53,947 bases of DNA from an uncultured bacterium (GCA_905215595.1 CAJMQZ010000001.1:1-53947), one strand, 5' to 3'. Positions 14,817 through 22,490 are shown, numbered from the stretch's first letter. Translations and numbers: made by a program. Notes: generated by a model not told the origin, from the sequence alone.

Positions 14817-14981
14817 TTAGAGGCTGGTCTTGTGTGCGCCCTTGTCGGTGTGCTCCCAAACGTCCACGGAGTAGCCAACCTTGCGGAACTTCTCCGCGAG
14901 TTCGTGCGCTTGGTCCGGGTTGTTGCTCCATGTGGTGAGCGGGTAGCCGGACTTGTTGTAAACGATCTGATAACGTGTCAT
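14817..14981 (-). CDS. Very small hypothetical protein
   Basis: The minus-strand ATG at 14981 gives 54 residues: MTRYQIVYNKSG at the start and VWEHTDKGAHKTSL at the end, with a helix in between. The start is preceded by AAAGGAG and the tandem CACGAAA leader. The strand-helix-strand layout suggests a compact fold; no family is recognised. Confidence 0.6.
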   Translation of the reverse strand: MTRYQIVYNKSGYPLTTWSNNPDQAHELAEKFRKVGYSVDVWEHTDKGAHKTSL

Positions 14982-14989
14982 GTAGAAAA

Positions 14990-15083
14990 CTCCTTTCGTG
15001 TTTCGTGATGCGCTCCCGGCATGGTGCCGGGTGCCGGTGAGGTAGGGCCGCTTTGACCGGTGTGACCCTGCCAGGGCTTCCGG
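14990..15083 (-). repeat. Intergenic leader module, copy 1 (partly degraded)
   Basis: Plus-strand order is TCCTTTCGTGTTTCGTG, a CCCGGC hairpin, GGGCCGCTTTG, then CTGCCAGGGC. It matches the other modules except in the G-rich box, and lies before the gene starting at 14981. Confidence 0.65.
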
Positions 15084-15090
15084 GCCTGCA

Positions 15091-15423
15091 TCAGGCGTGG
15101 ACAGTGGGCAGGGCTGCCAGATCGGTGAGGCGGGGCACGGTCAAGTGGTGACGTTCTGCCACCGGTTCCGGGCGCTGGATCTGGGCAGCGCGCTCTGCGG
15201 CGGCTTCGATGATCTCCGTCATCCGCTTTGCGGCTTCCTCCGGCGTGGTGAAGTTCTCGACTTCGCGGATGTGGGTCTTGCTGATCCGGTCGGACCAGTC
15301 GATCAGGCGGGCGGGGTCAAAGTTGACCGGCTGCACGGTGATCTTGCAGGTGGTGGGCTTGCCGTTGGTGTAGTAGTCGGCGGTGACGATGTAGGCGATC
15401 TGGGTGGTGTTCTGGTTCTTCAT
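15091..15423 (-). CDS. Hypothetical protein
   Basis: This 110-residue protein starts at ATG 15423, nine bases after AAAAGGAG. It has a strand-rich first half (IAYIVTADYYTNGKPTTCK) and a helical second half. A modified leader with TTTCGTG at 15449 precedes it. Unknown function. Confidence 0.6.
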   Translation of the reverse strand: MKNQNTTQIAYIVTADYYTNGKPTTCKITVQPVNFDPARLIDWSDRISKTHIREVENFTTPEEAAKRMTEIIEAAAERAAQIQRPEPVAERHHLTVPRLTDLAALPTVHA

Positions 15424-15572
15424 GGTTGTTACTCCTTTTCGTTCTGTATTTCGTGCTGATACTCCCGGCGGCCTGCCGGATGGGCTGTTACCCATGAGCG
15501 CCCGCCCCGGTCTGGGGCGGCTGGGCTTGCACCAGCGGCAGCGGGAACGCTGTCGGCCTTGCGGGTTTCGTG

Positions 15573-17198
15573 TCAGGCGTTGAGCTGTAAAAACGTGCTC
15601 TGCGTGGGGATCAGGTGCCGGGTGAGGGTGTCGGTGTAGCTGGCCTCTCCCTCGTAGCTGTCAACCACCCGGCGGTCTGCGGCGGCCATATCGTGATAGC
15701 TCTTTTTGCCGTAGGTGGGAGGCAGCCAGCCTTTACGCTGTCCGGCGTAGAGGTTGAAGGACTTCAAAACGTCCGTGTTCGTAAACTCGATGTGGCAGGT
15801 GCCTTTCTTGTAAAACGTGGCGGTGAAATAGTGCAGCTGGATCTTCTGGGTCTGGCCGCTCTTTTCGGCGGCATCCAGCACGGCGCGGAGTTCGTCCCCA
15901 TTGTAGGGCTTGCCGTTCGTGTCCAGGAAGTGCAGCACCCGCTCGATCTGGGCAACATGGCCTGTTGCATTGTACCGGGGGCAGAAACGCCCATCGTATG
16001 TATCAAAGGCGTTGCAGCGGAAAATGACCTTGCGGTTGATCTTGTACGCGGAGTTCGTGCACCAGCCGTTGTAATAATGCACGTTCTTGCTGTACTCGTC
16101 GTTATAATGCAGGTTCGTCCAGTCGTCGAACAGCTTTATAATTTCGTGGTCGATGCTGGAAAGAAGATTTCGTGAAATTTCTTCCCGGACGGTCAGAATG
16201 TTGTACGCGCTGAAGTCGTAGCCTTCAAGCTCTTTGATTCGCTTCTGGTAATCCTGCTGCATTTCGTAGGTCATCGCATCGAACAGCTGCGGCATTTCAA
16301 ACAGCTGTTTCCAGTACATCCCGCGCAGTTCCCGGATAGCGTCGTTATAAGATTTCGTGAAAGCCATCACGGGGTTTTCTTTCTTACCAGCGCCGGCGGA
16401 GGAAAACAACGACTTGATTCCGTTGTACTCTTCATAGATCCGGCGCACACCCTCTGCGGCGGCGTTGTACCGCTCAATGGCTGCCGTGATGGGGTCGGAA
16501 GATACCAGGGCGGCAAACTCCGGGTTGTCCTTCAGGCGTTCCGTGGTTTCGTGCTGGAGTTCCAGCCGGATCCGGCTCACCGGCTCCCGGTCGGGAATGT
16601 CCACCGACACAAGCGCCACCTCCACGCGGGCGGCGCGGCGGGCGTTCTTGAACGCATCCGGGATATATTTCACCGTGGCGTGCAGCTCTTCCAGCTTTGC
16701 GGCCAGCTCTTTCCGTTCGTTGGTGCAGGGGTTGCGCAGGGTTTCGGCGTTGAGCAGGCAGCGGATTTTGCCGCCGTCCTGCATGACGTCCAGCGCTTTG
16801 AGTAGGTGCGCGGCACCAGCGGAGAAAGGCGGATTCATGACGATTGCGGCGTATTTTGTGGTGGGACGGAAGGTCAGAAAGTTATCATGCACCACCCGGA
16901 AACCGTCTTTCTTCAACACGGCGCGGAAGTCACTGGAAAGCTCGATGCAGTCAAGCTCTGCGCTTCGTGCCTTTTCCTTGTCGTAGCGGTCAACCTCGCC
17001 GGTCTTATAGTCGTGGTGGACGTTGAACGCCAGAGTGTGGACCTGACGCGCAAGTGCTCCATCACCGGCGGACGGTTCAAGGATGGGTTTCGGGTAGGTG
17101 GTGAACCCGGATTTTACTTCCCGCAGGGAGAAAACCATATCAAAGGCCAGGCTGTCCGGCGTGGGGTAGAAGTCCAGGGAATCGTTTGGGGTGGTCAT
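15573..17198 (-). CDS. DUF4942-type N6-adenine DNA methyltransferase
   Basis: This 541-residue protein has the AdoMet site in PILEPSAGDGALARQV (about residues 37-52) and the catalytic NPPF in AIVMNPPFSAG (about 123-133), which makes it a gamma-type N6-adenine methyltransferase. The long C-terminal part matches in layout the DUF4942 region found with such enzymes on plasmids and phages. No restriction partner is present. Four CACGAAA words occur inside the gene. The leader module at 17205 precedes its start. Confidence 0.8.
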   Translation of the reverse strand: MTTPNDSLDFYPTPDSLAFDMVFSLREVKSGFTTYPKPILEPSAGDGALARQVHTLAFNVHHDYKTGEVDRYDKEKARSAELDCIELSSDFRAVLKKDGFRVVHDNFLTFRPTTKYAAIVMNPPFSAGAAHLLKALDVMQDGGKIRCLLNAETLRNPCTNERKELAAKLEELHATVKYIPDAFKNARRAARVEVALVSVDIPDREPVSRIRLELQHETTERLKDNPEFAALVSSDPITAAIERYNAAAEGVRRIYEEYNGIKSLFSSAGAGKKENPVMAFTKSYNDAIRELRGMYWKQLFEMPQLFDAMTYEMQQDYQKRIKELEGYDFSAYNILTVREEISRNLLSSIDHEIIKLFDDWTNLHYNDEYSKNVHYYNGWCTNSAYKINRKVIFRCNAFDTYDGRFCPRYNATGHVAQIERVLHFLDTNGKPYNGDELRAVLDAAEKSGQTQKIQLHYFTATFYKKGTCHIEFTNTDVLKSFNLYAGQRKGWLPPTYGKKSYHDMAAADRRVVDSYEGEASYTDTLTRHLIPTQSTFLQLNA

Positions 17199-17204
17199 CG
17201 TGTA

Positions 17205-17298
17205 AACCTCTTTTCGTGTTTCGTGATATGCCCGGCGGAATGCTGGGCGGTGGGGCGGGGCCGCTTTATCCGGTGCGGCTCTGCCAGGGTATCCGGTG
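17205..17298 (-). repeat. Intergenic leader module, copy 2
   Basis: Tandem TTTCGTG (17212, 17219), CCCGGCGG, GGGGCGGGGCCGCTTT, CCGGTGCGGCT, CTGCCAGGG and ATCCGGT follow in the same order as in the other copies. Confidence 0.8.
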
Positions 17299-17302
17299 CA
17301 GG

Positions 17303-17896
17303 TCATGCAAACAGGCGGTTGCATACCTGCTGTATTTCGTCGTTCGCCTTCATCGGGGCAATGAGCACGGCCACGGCGGCGCGTTTCGGGTCTGCGGTGT
17401 CAGTTGCCAGGATGGGCGCAAGCGGGTTGCCGCTGCCGTGGTAAACAAATTCGTGATGATCCACAAAAGCGTCATACTCCGAATTTATCATGATGGGCCG
17501 GGATCCATCGCGGAACATTCGGAACGTGCCCCAGATTTTGCCCTTCATCTCGACTTCTTGCAAAAGAGAAGTGCGCTTGACCTCTTCTTTGCAGTTGCTG
17601 AACTTCTGGAACATCTGCGCGGCGGTCAGCTGGTGCGGATCGTTGACCACAAACCCGTCATCGCTGGAAACGATGGTCACACCATCGGCGGGGGCTGCCT
17701 GCATGGTCACGGGCTGGATCACTTCCGGGTAAAGGGCGGCGGGCAGCTTGAACGCTGCATAGCCGGTGAAGATGTACACGCTGCCGCTCTGGCAGGTGAT
17801 CCGCACGGCGTTGCGGTTCTTGGCCTGGCCTTTCAGATAGGCGGTGATCTTCTTCACGTTCAGGCCGGCGGGGGTGCTGCTGGATGCTCTTTTCAT
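17303..17896 (-). CDS. Hypothetical protein
   Basis: This 197-residue protein starts at ATG 17896, after AAGGAG. A basic segment (NVKKITAYLKGQAKNRN) precedes several strands (AVRITCQSGSVYIFTGYAAF). It resembles plasmid-borne unknown proteins in style; I cannot assign a family. The leader module at 17905 lies directly upstream. Confidence 0.6.
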   Translation of the reverse strand: MKRASSSTPAGLNVKKITAYLKGQAKNRNAVRITCQSGSVYIFTGYAAFKLPAALYPEVIQPVTMQAAPADGVTIVSSDDGFVVNDPHQLTAAQMFQKFSNCKEEVKRTSLLQEVEMKGKIWGTFRMFRDGSRPIMINSEYDAFVDHHEFVYHGSGNPLAPILATDTADPKRAAVAVLIAPMKANDEIQQVCNRLFA

Positions 17897-17904
17897 ATTG
17901 CAAA

Positions 17905-18009
17905 AACTCCTTTTCGTGTTTCGTTTTGTGGTGATCCTCCCGGCGGGGTGCCGGTGGGAAGTGGGGCGGGGTTGCTTTGCCCGGTGCAGCCCTGCCAAAA
18001 TATCCGGTT
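17905..18009 (-). repeat. Intergenic leader module, copy 3
   Basis: The same order of elements as copy 2, with GGGGCGGGGTTGCTTTG, CCGGTGCAGC and CTGCCAAAA, and TTTCGTG at 17912. Confidence 0.75.
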
Positions 18010-18022
18010 TCGTGGTGGTGGA

Positions 18023-18898
18023 TCATGCCAGCAGACCGGCGGCGATGCTTTCAAAGTCCAGCTGTTTCACGGGCGCTTCATCCAGCACGGCCACGGCGGC
18101 GGGGGTCTGCTTTGCGTCCTCTACGGCCTTCCGGGTCTTGCGCCAGGTGTCCAGCGCTGCGGCCTGACCCTTGCGGTCGGTTTCGGGGACAGCCAGGAAA
18201 GCGGCCTTTGCTTCCCGCTCTGCCTTGCGGAGCACATCCGGGGCGGGCTGTGCGGCCTTCTGCGGGGCACTGGGCTTTGCGGCGGGTTTCGTTGCGGCGG
18301 GCTTGCTGGCCTTCTTTGCGGGTTTCGTGGCGGGCTTTGCGGGGGCCTCTGCCTTTGCGGGGATCTCTGCCGGGGCGCTGGCGGCCTGTTCTGCGGCGGC
18401 CTTGGCGGCTTTGCGCTGGTCGGCCAACATCCGGTTGTATGCCTTGATCTCGTCCAGGCTCTTAAAGCGTCCAGCGGGGGCGGGGCGGCTTGCTTCCACC
18501 TGCCCGATATGGAACAGGTGCGCAGGGGCTTTGTAATAGTTACCGTCGGGGCGCTGGTCATTGGCGGCGGCGGTCAGTGCATCCGGCTCCATGCTGGCGC
18601 TGGTCTTGCGGGGGCGGTCGTCAAACTTCCACAACTTCGTGCAGATCGTGGCCTTCTCGCCAGCCTTGACGCTCTTCCCGTCCTTCTTCCACTCCTGGAA
18701 CGTGTGGAACAGGCCGGCAAGCAGCAGCTTTTCCAGCTCTTCGCCCTGCCGCTCTTCGGGCACGTCCTTGAAGTGGATTTCTTTGCCCTTGGCGGTGATC
18801 TGCTCCGGGGTGTAGGCCAGCGCCAGGATGGCGCGGCGCTGTTCGGGGGTGTGATACTTCGCGTTGACTTCGTTGTAAATGATCTCGTCGTTGGTCAT
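18023..18898 (-). CDS. ArdC-like protein with Lys/Ala/Pro-rich tail
   Basis: This 291-residue protein has an N-terminal region (about residues 55-95) containing FHTFQEWKKDGKSVKAGEKA, which fits the ArdC-type single-strand DNA-binding domain (a W, then VKKGEKA-like loop, then LW). The second half is a low-complexity tail with repeated Ala-Lys-Pro, like a histone tail, followed by a short folded end. ArdC-like proteins protect incoming single-stranded DNA on mobile elements. The assignment is moderate because the zinc peptidase half of ArdC is missing. Confidence 0.6.
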   Translation of the reverse strand: MTNDEIIYNEVNAKYHTPEQRRAILALAYTPEQITAKGKEIHFKDVPEERQGEELEKLLLAGLFHTFQEWKKDGKSVKAGEKATICTKLWKFDDRPRKTSASMEPDALTAAANDQRPDGNYYKAPAHLFHIGQVEASRPAPAGRFKSLDEIKAYNRMLADQRKAAKAAAEQAASAPAEIPAKAEAPAKPATKPAKKASKPAATKPAAKPSAPQKAAQPAPDVLRKAEREAKAAFLAVPETDRKGQAAALDTWRKTRKAVEDAKQTPAAVAVLDEAPVKQLDFESIAAGLLA

Positions 18899-18904
18899 GT
18901 GAAA

Positions 18905-19010
18905 CGCTCCTTTGCTTGTTGTGTTGGTGTTCGTGATGATCTCCCGGCGGCTGCCGGGGTAGTGGGGCGGGGCCGCTTTGTCCGGTGCGACTCTGCCAGG
19001 GCATCCGGTG
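18905..19010 (-). repeat. Intergenic leader module, copy 4
   Basis: The best-preserved G-rich box and CTGCCAGGGCATCCGGT, with the CCCGGC/GCCGGG hairpin. Its heptamer is weakened to GTTCGTG. Confidence 0.8.
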
Positions 19011-19015
19011 GGCAT

Positions 19016-19228
19016 TCAGCCCAGAAGCGCGGCCGCGGCATCCTGCCAGGTGGGAAAGCTGTAGAACGTGCGGCGCTCTGCGTTGGTGTTCTCGCCGGTG
19101 ATTCGTGCGGCGATCCGCTGCCCGGTGCGGGGGTCCCACCCTTCCAGCCGATACCCGGCGGCCTGAAGGCGGCGGGCTGCGGCGTTCTCCTTGCGGTTCC
19201 GTTCGCGGATCTGTTCAAGTGTCATCAT
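19016..19228 (-). CDS. Small basic hypothetical protein
   Basis: This 70-residue protein uses the first of two adjacent ATGs at 19228, eight bases after AGGAG. It is very basic at the N-terminus (IRERNRKENAAARRLQ), likely binding nucleic acid. No leader module separates it from the gene upstream, so the two may be co-transcribed. Confidence 0.6.
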   Translation of the reverse strand: MMTLEQIRERNRKENAAARRLQAAGYRLEGWDPRTGQRIAARITGENTNAERRTFYSFPTWQDAAAALLG

Positions 19229-19242
19229 GGTGCAGGCTCCTT

Positions 19243-19599
19243 TCAATCTTCGGTGCAGCTGTGGCAGTAAAGCGCGTCAATCACTTTGTCATCGCTGAAA
19301 TCTTCCGGGGTGCCGTTCGCGTCAACCACTAGGTCAACGCGGTCATAAATTCGCAGATCGGTTTTTGCATCGACGGTAAAATACCAGTCGTCACCGTCCA
19401 GCGCGTCGGTGCACCAGACTTCAACCGCGCCGTCATCGGTGGCGGTCATGCCCTGCACAATGGCCGGGGCGATGTAGCGGCCCAGGGGGCCGACGGTGTA
19501 GGGGCATTGTGCCGCGGCCTTCGGTGCGGTGCCTGCCAGCATTGCGGCCACCAGTGCGGCGGCGGTGGTGATCTTCTTTGCAGTGTTCAAAAGTTTCAT
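19243..19599 (-). CDS. Secreted small protein
   Basis: This 118-residue protein has a signal peptide (basic MKLLNTAKK, hydrophobic TTAAALVAAMLAG, AAA site about residue 30). The mature part is acidic and ends with a Cys pair in YCHSCTED. It is likely exported. An AAGGAG site and leader module copy 5 lie upstream. The family is not recognised; the mature domain is strand-rich with repeated aromatic residues. Confidence 0.65.
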   Translation of the reverse strand: MKLLNTAKKITTAAALVAAMLAGTAPKAAAQCPYTVGPLGRYIAPAIVQGMTATDDGAVEVWCTDALDGDDWYFTVDAKTDLRIYDRVDLVVDANGTPEDFSDDKVIDALYCHSCTED

Positions 19600-19604
19600 G
19601 TTCT

Positions 19605-19700
19605 TTGCTCCTTTGCTTTTCAGGTTTGCCCCGGCGGGCTGCCGGGGTTATGGGGCGGGGCCGCTTTGTTTGAGCGGTGCGACCCTGCCAGGGCATCCGC
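19605..19700 (-). repeat. Intergenic leader module, copy 5
   Basis: This carries CCCCGGCGGGCTGCCGGGG (hairpin), GGGGCGGGGCCGCTTTG and CTGCCAGGGCATCCG, but no TTTCGTG heptamer. Confidence 0.75.
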
Positions 19701-19729
19701 TTGACTTTACCGCCTTTCGGTGGTAAACT

Positions 19730-19769
19730 GGCTTACAAGATGCGTTGTGGAAAATTCATCTTGCAAGCC
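19730..19769. other. Stem-loop with 13-base arms
   Basis: GGCTTACAAGATG (19730-19742) pairs with CATCTTGCAAGCC (19757-19769) with one mismatch. A second small hairpin (TTTACC...GGTAAA type) adjoins it. It contains the half-site GCTTACAA of the palindromes at 21383 and 21646. Confidence 0.55.
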
Positions 19770-19780
19770 TGTCACCTGCT

Positions 19781-19891
19781 TTAGTGGGTGGCGGGCTTTT
19801 TTGCTGCCTGCTTCTTTTTCCACTCTGCCAGGTAGGCGGCCCAGATCGCTTTTTTCAAAGCGGCGGGGAGTTTGAAAAATTCAATGCTCAT
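19781..19891 (-). CDS. 36-residue small protein
   Basis: The minus-strand ATG at 19891 gives MSIEFFKLPAALKKAIW, then a Lys and Ala rich end. A GAGGTG site lies six bases upstream. It is divergent from the ribbon-helix-helix gene across the iteron array, so both may be controlled together. The short length makes the call uncertain. Confidence 0.45.
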   Translation of the reverse strand: MSIEFFKLPAALKKAIWAAYLAEWKKKQAAKKPATH

Positions 19892-19944
19892 GCTGTTCAC
19901 CTCACTTCCTGCCCAAGACCGGGGCGGCTATGTTACCAGCTTGA

Positions 19945-20076
19945 CACGTTGCGGTGTCGTTCGCTGTGGCTGCATTGTAGCACCGCAACGTGTCACCTGT
20001 CAAGCACGTTGCGGTGTTTTCGGCGGTCTGCACAAAAAACACGGTGCGGTGCTGTGAAAATTGCACGTTGCGGTGT
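19945..20076. repeat. Array of five 13-bp repeats CACGTTGCGGTGT
   Basis: Exact copies start at 19945, 20005 and 20064. An inverted copy lies at 19980-19992, and a degenerate one (CACGGTGCGGTGC) at 20040. The array lies between two divergent genes, and the last copy overlaps the -35 box of the plus-strand gene. It looks like operator sites for the ribbon-helix-helix protein, or replication iterons. Confidence 0.8.
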
Positions 20077-20096
20077 CGGCGGAACTGTGCTATATT
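20068..20096 (+). promoter_or_regulatory. Promoter of the ribbon-helix-helix gene
   Basis: -35 TTGCGG (20068-20073), 17-base spacer, -10 TATATT (20091-20096). The -35 lies within a 13-bp repeat, implying autoregulation. Confidence 0.65.
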
Positions 20097-20127
20097 ATAT
20101 TTATAAAAATAAGCAAGGGGTAATAAT

Positions 20128-20358
20128 ATGCCAGTTTCGGAAACAAAAAGACGAAATAACGACAAATACAACGCAAAATGCGACCGCATAACCGTTTGGC
20201 CCATAAAAGCAAAAGGCGCAGCAATCCGCGCCGCGGCAAAAGAAAACGGGGAAAGCCTGCAAGGGTATATTTTGGCGGCGGTATATGCCAGAATGGAGCG
20301 GGAAGGGCAGCCGTTAGAGATCGACCCGGCGGAATCCGGGGAAGAAGGGGGACTATAG
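20128..20358 (+). CDS. Ribbon-helix-helix (Arc/CopG-like) DNA-binding protein
   Basis: This 76-residue protein has the RHH layout: a strand (DRITVWPIKA), helix one (GAAIRAAAKENG), a turn with SLQGYI and helix two. Such proteins bind short repeats as dimers that stack along DNA, fitting the five-repeat array upstream. AAGGGG precedes ATG 20128. It may be a copy-control, partition or lysogeny regulator; there is no toxin gene beside it. Confidence 0.8.
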   Translation: MPVSETKRRNNDKYNAKCDRITVWPIKAKGAAIRAAAKENGESLQGYILAAVYARMEREGQPLEIDPAESGEEGGL

Positions 20359-20417
20359 GGGGTTACTGGGGAGAGTTCTAGCCTGCTAGGTTAAAGCCCT
20401 ACACCTGCCTCTCAATC

Positions 20418-21044
20418 CCGTTAGGTGGAGAATCTGACCCCTCCGGCAAACGGCAAAATTGACCCGGATGGAGCACCGCCAGCGCCAGCCGTGACGCTGG
20501 AACGCCGACAGCGGGAACGGTGCCAGCGCTGACCATGCCCACCGGCACCGCCAGCAGATCAGCCCCACCACCGGTACCGGGACGCACCCCGCCGGAACCA
20601 TTGCCGCCAGTGCAGACCAAAGGCCAGAGCAGAAGCGCACGCCGCGCCGTCTGCCTTGGCCTTTTTCTTTTGCGCCGCCTTCCCGCCTGCCCGGCCTGCC
20701 GGATCAGCAGCCCGGCACGCGCTGGGTGTTGTCGGCGGCCGCCCCGGGGAAAAGCTGGAAAGTACCCGGGGAGCGCTGGACGCGGTACCCGGATATTGCG
20801 CCAACCACCTGCACCGGGAAGGACCGGCACCGCCAGCGCCGCGCCGATGACCCCGCAGCCCACAAGCTGCACAGCCTGCACACCCTGCCAGACATCACAG
20901 CAGCCAGCAGCCCACCGCCAGCACCTACCGACACCGCACCCCGCCAGCCCTGCCGCCAACCTGCCGCAGCAGATCACCCCGCCAACAGCCAAAAACCACC
21001 CGCCGCAGCCCGCCGCCGGAGGGGTCAGATTCTTTACCTGACCG
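20418..21044. mobile_element. 627-bp element with 30-bp terminal inverted repeats
   Basis: Bases 20418-20447 and the complement of 21015-21044 agree at 26 of 30 positions, with the inner 19 bases (AGAATCTGACCCCTCCGGC) identical. The interior is strongly C-rich and T-poor on the plus strand and repeats CACCGCCAGC four times. No credible gene is inside. It is MITE-like in shape; flanking target duplications are not obvious. It makes up most of the gene-free stretch 20359-21755. Confidence 0.65.
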
Positions 21045-21382
21045 GCATATGGCCTTTGCAGTATAGCCAATAGCTAGGCTATAGCCGCCTTATCTAACCC
21101 CCTGCCCCCTTCCTTCTCCGCCTCGACGGCCTGCCGCTGCCCTGGGCACCGCCCACCGGCGGCCCGGCACCGGCCCGGCCTGCCGTCGCCCCGTCCGGCC
21201 CCGCCGCTGGAAAGGTACTGCCCCCCGCCGGCGGGCGCGGTGCGGGTTCGGAAGCCCCAAAATATTTCTAGGTGTCAATTTTTTCGAAGGGCTTCCGCGT
21301 TTTTGGCCCACGAAAAGGGGGTACAGGTTAAAAAATGTAAGTCCGGGGCGAACATGGCGGTAACGTCACCGGGATGGTGTCC

Positions 21383-21399
21383 GCTTACAATTTGTAAGC
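21383..21399. promoter_or_regulatory. Palindromic operator candidate, copy 1
   Basis: GCTTACAA-T-TTGTAAGC is a perfect 17-base palindrome with one central base. A second copy lies 263 bases downstream. Confidence 0.7.
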
Positions 21400-21569
21400 A
21401 ACTCACGTTTTGCCGGTGCCAACAAATCATTCCGGTGCGATTTTGTTGAGGTCAACAAAATCGGGATAGACCATCTTGCCGGGGCTGGCAAAATGGTGGC
21501 TATGTCATAAAGTGTTTACATTTGAAAGCTCCAACCGGCAAAAGATAAGACGTTATAAGACGGTTTTGG

Positions 21570-21578
21570 TGCTATACT
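21570..21578 (+). promoter_or_regulatory. Extended -10 promoter of the morphogenesis operon
   Basis: TGCTATACT gives an extended -10 element; no good -35 box is seen, as expected for an activated late promoter. It lies between the two palindromes and before two terminators. Confidence 0.55.
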
Positions 21579-21601
21579 TAGTACAGTGGAATTATGGAGA
21601 G

Positions 21602-21635
21602 AGGCCTCACGGCGGCGAACCGAGGGGCCTTTTTC
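21602..21635 (+). terminator. Leader terminator 1
   Basis: AGGCCTC pairs with GAGGGGCCT (two-base bulge), followed by five T. It lies about 25 bases after the promoter. Confidence 0.6.
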
Positions 21636-21645
21636 ATACACTGTT

Positions 21646-21662
21646 GCTTACAAGTTGTAAGC
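21646..21662. promoter_or_regulatory. Palindromic operator candidate, copy 2
   Basis: GCTTACAA-G-TTGTAAGC is identical to copy 1 except for the central base, placed just after leader terminator 1. Confidence 0.7.
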
Positions 21663-21700
21663 GACCCGAAGAAATGCCGCAGGACCGGCGGCGAAACTGA

Positions 21701-21740
21701 ATGCTCTGCCTGGATGATTTGCCAGACGGGGCATTTTTTA
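21701..21740 (+). terminator. Leader terminator 2
   Basis: ATGCTCTGCCTGG (21701-21713) pairs with CCAGACGGGGCAT (21722-21734) at 12 of 13 positions, counting two G-U, then a T run. It ends just before the ribosome site of the first morphogenesis gene. Confidence 0.7.
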
Positions 21741-21755
21741 TTGGAGGAAAACCAA

Positions 21756-22490
21756 ATGGCAAGGCGAAGCGATGAGCGCGATGCCGCCCGCGCTGAGTAC
21801 ATTGCCCGGATGGAGAAAGACGGAGAAGTGAATCTTCGACAGCTGGCGGACGATCTCCATCTTAAATATGATACGGTCCGCCGCTGGAAGGCAAAGGACG
21901 GGTGGGACCCGCCCGCACCCCGGAAGCCCGGCGGACAGCCGGGAAACAAAAACGCCGTGGGCAACCCCGGCGGCGGGGCACCTGTCGGGAATGAGAATGC
22001 AATGAAGGATGGAGCCTATGCGACCATCTTCTTTGACAAGCTCACCCCGGAAGAAAAACAGATCGTAGAGAATGCGCCTCGGAACAGCACCGAGCTGACT
22101 TCCCACGAAATCGGTGTACTGCTGCTCCGGGAAAAGTACATTCTGGACAAGATCAAAGAGTATCAGGCTTTACCGCCTGACCAGATGATTACATCCAGCG
22201 TCATGGATATGCGAGTACCCGGCGGACGTGGCAAGCGGAAGCGGGACGGCGCAAACCAGCAGATCGGTATGTATCAGAAGGAGACCCCGGCACAGCGTAT
22301 CTTGCAGCTGCAGGAAGCCTTGAACAAAATTCATGGCCGCATCCTGTCTGCGGCGGCCCAGATGCAGAAAAACGAAATGGACAAGCTGCACCTGGAAACC
22401 GAACAGCAGCGGCTTGAACTGCTGCGCATCCGGGCGACCGGCGAGATCGGAGAACCGGGGGACGGTGACAAAGATGCTGTACACGAGTAA
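21756..22490 (+). CDS. Terminase small-subunit-like DNA-binding protein
   Basis: This 244-residue protein has an N-terminal helix-turn-helix (NLRQLADDLHLKYDTVRRWKAKDGW), read here as two parts around the turn, a Gly and Asn rich linker (GQPGNKNAVGNPGG) and a long helical C-terminus. This is the layout of PBSX-type terminase small subunits. The next gene also looks like a small subunit, so one of the two may be a packaging accessory. AGGAGG precedes ATG 21756. Confidence 0.65.
   Translation: MARRSDERDAARAEYIARMEKDGEVNLRQLADDLHLKYDTVRRWKAKDGWDPPAPRKPGGQPGNKNAVGNPGGGAPVGNENAMKDGAYATIFFDKLTPEEKQIVENAPRNSTELTSHEIGVLLLREKYILDKIKEYQALPPDQMITSSVMDMRVPGGRGKRKRDGANQQIGMYQKETPAQRILQLQEALNKIHGRILSAAAQMQKNEMDKLHLETEQQRLELLRIRATGEIGEPGDGDKDAVHE

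Noticed and set aside
17186..19270. Long plus-strand open frame of 694 codons opposite the minus-strand block
   Set aside because: It runs antisense through several genes that have ribosome sites and recognisable domains. Its product is compositionally odd and it has no ribosome site; GC-rich codons remove stops on the opposite strand.
20520..21041. Plus-strand frame inside the 627-bp element
   Set aside because: The product is Pro, Thr and Ala rich low-complexity sequence without a ribosome site; open only because the strand lacks T.
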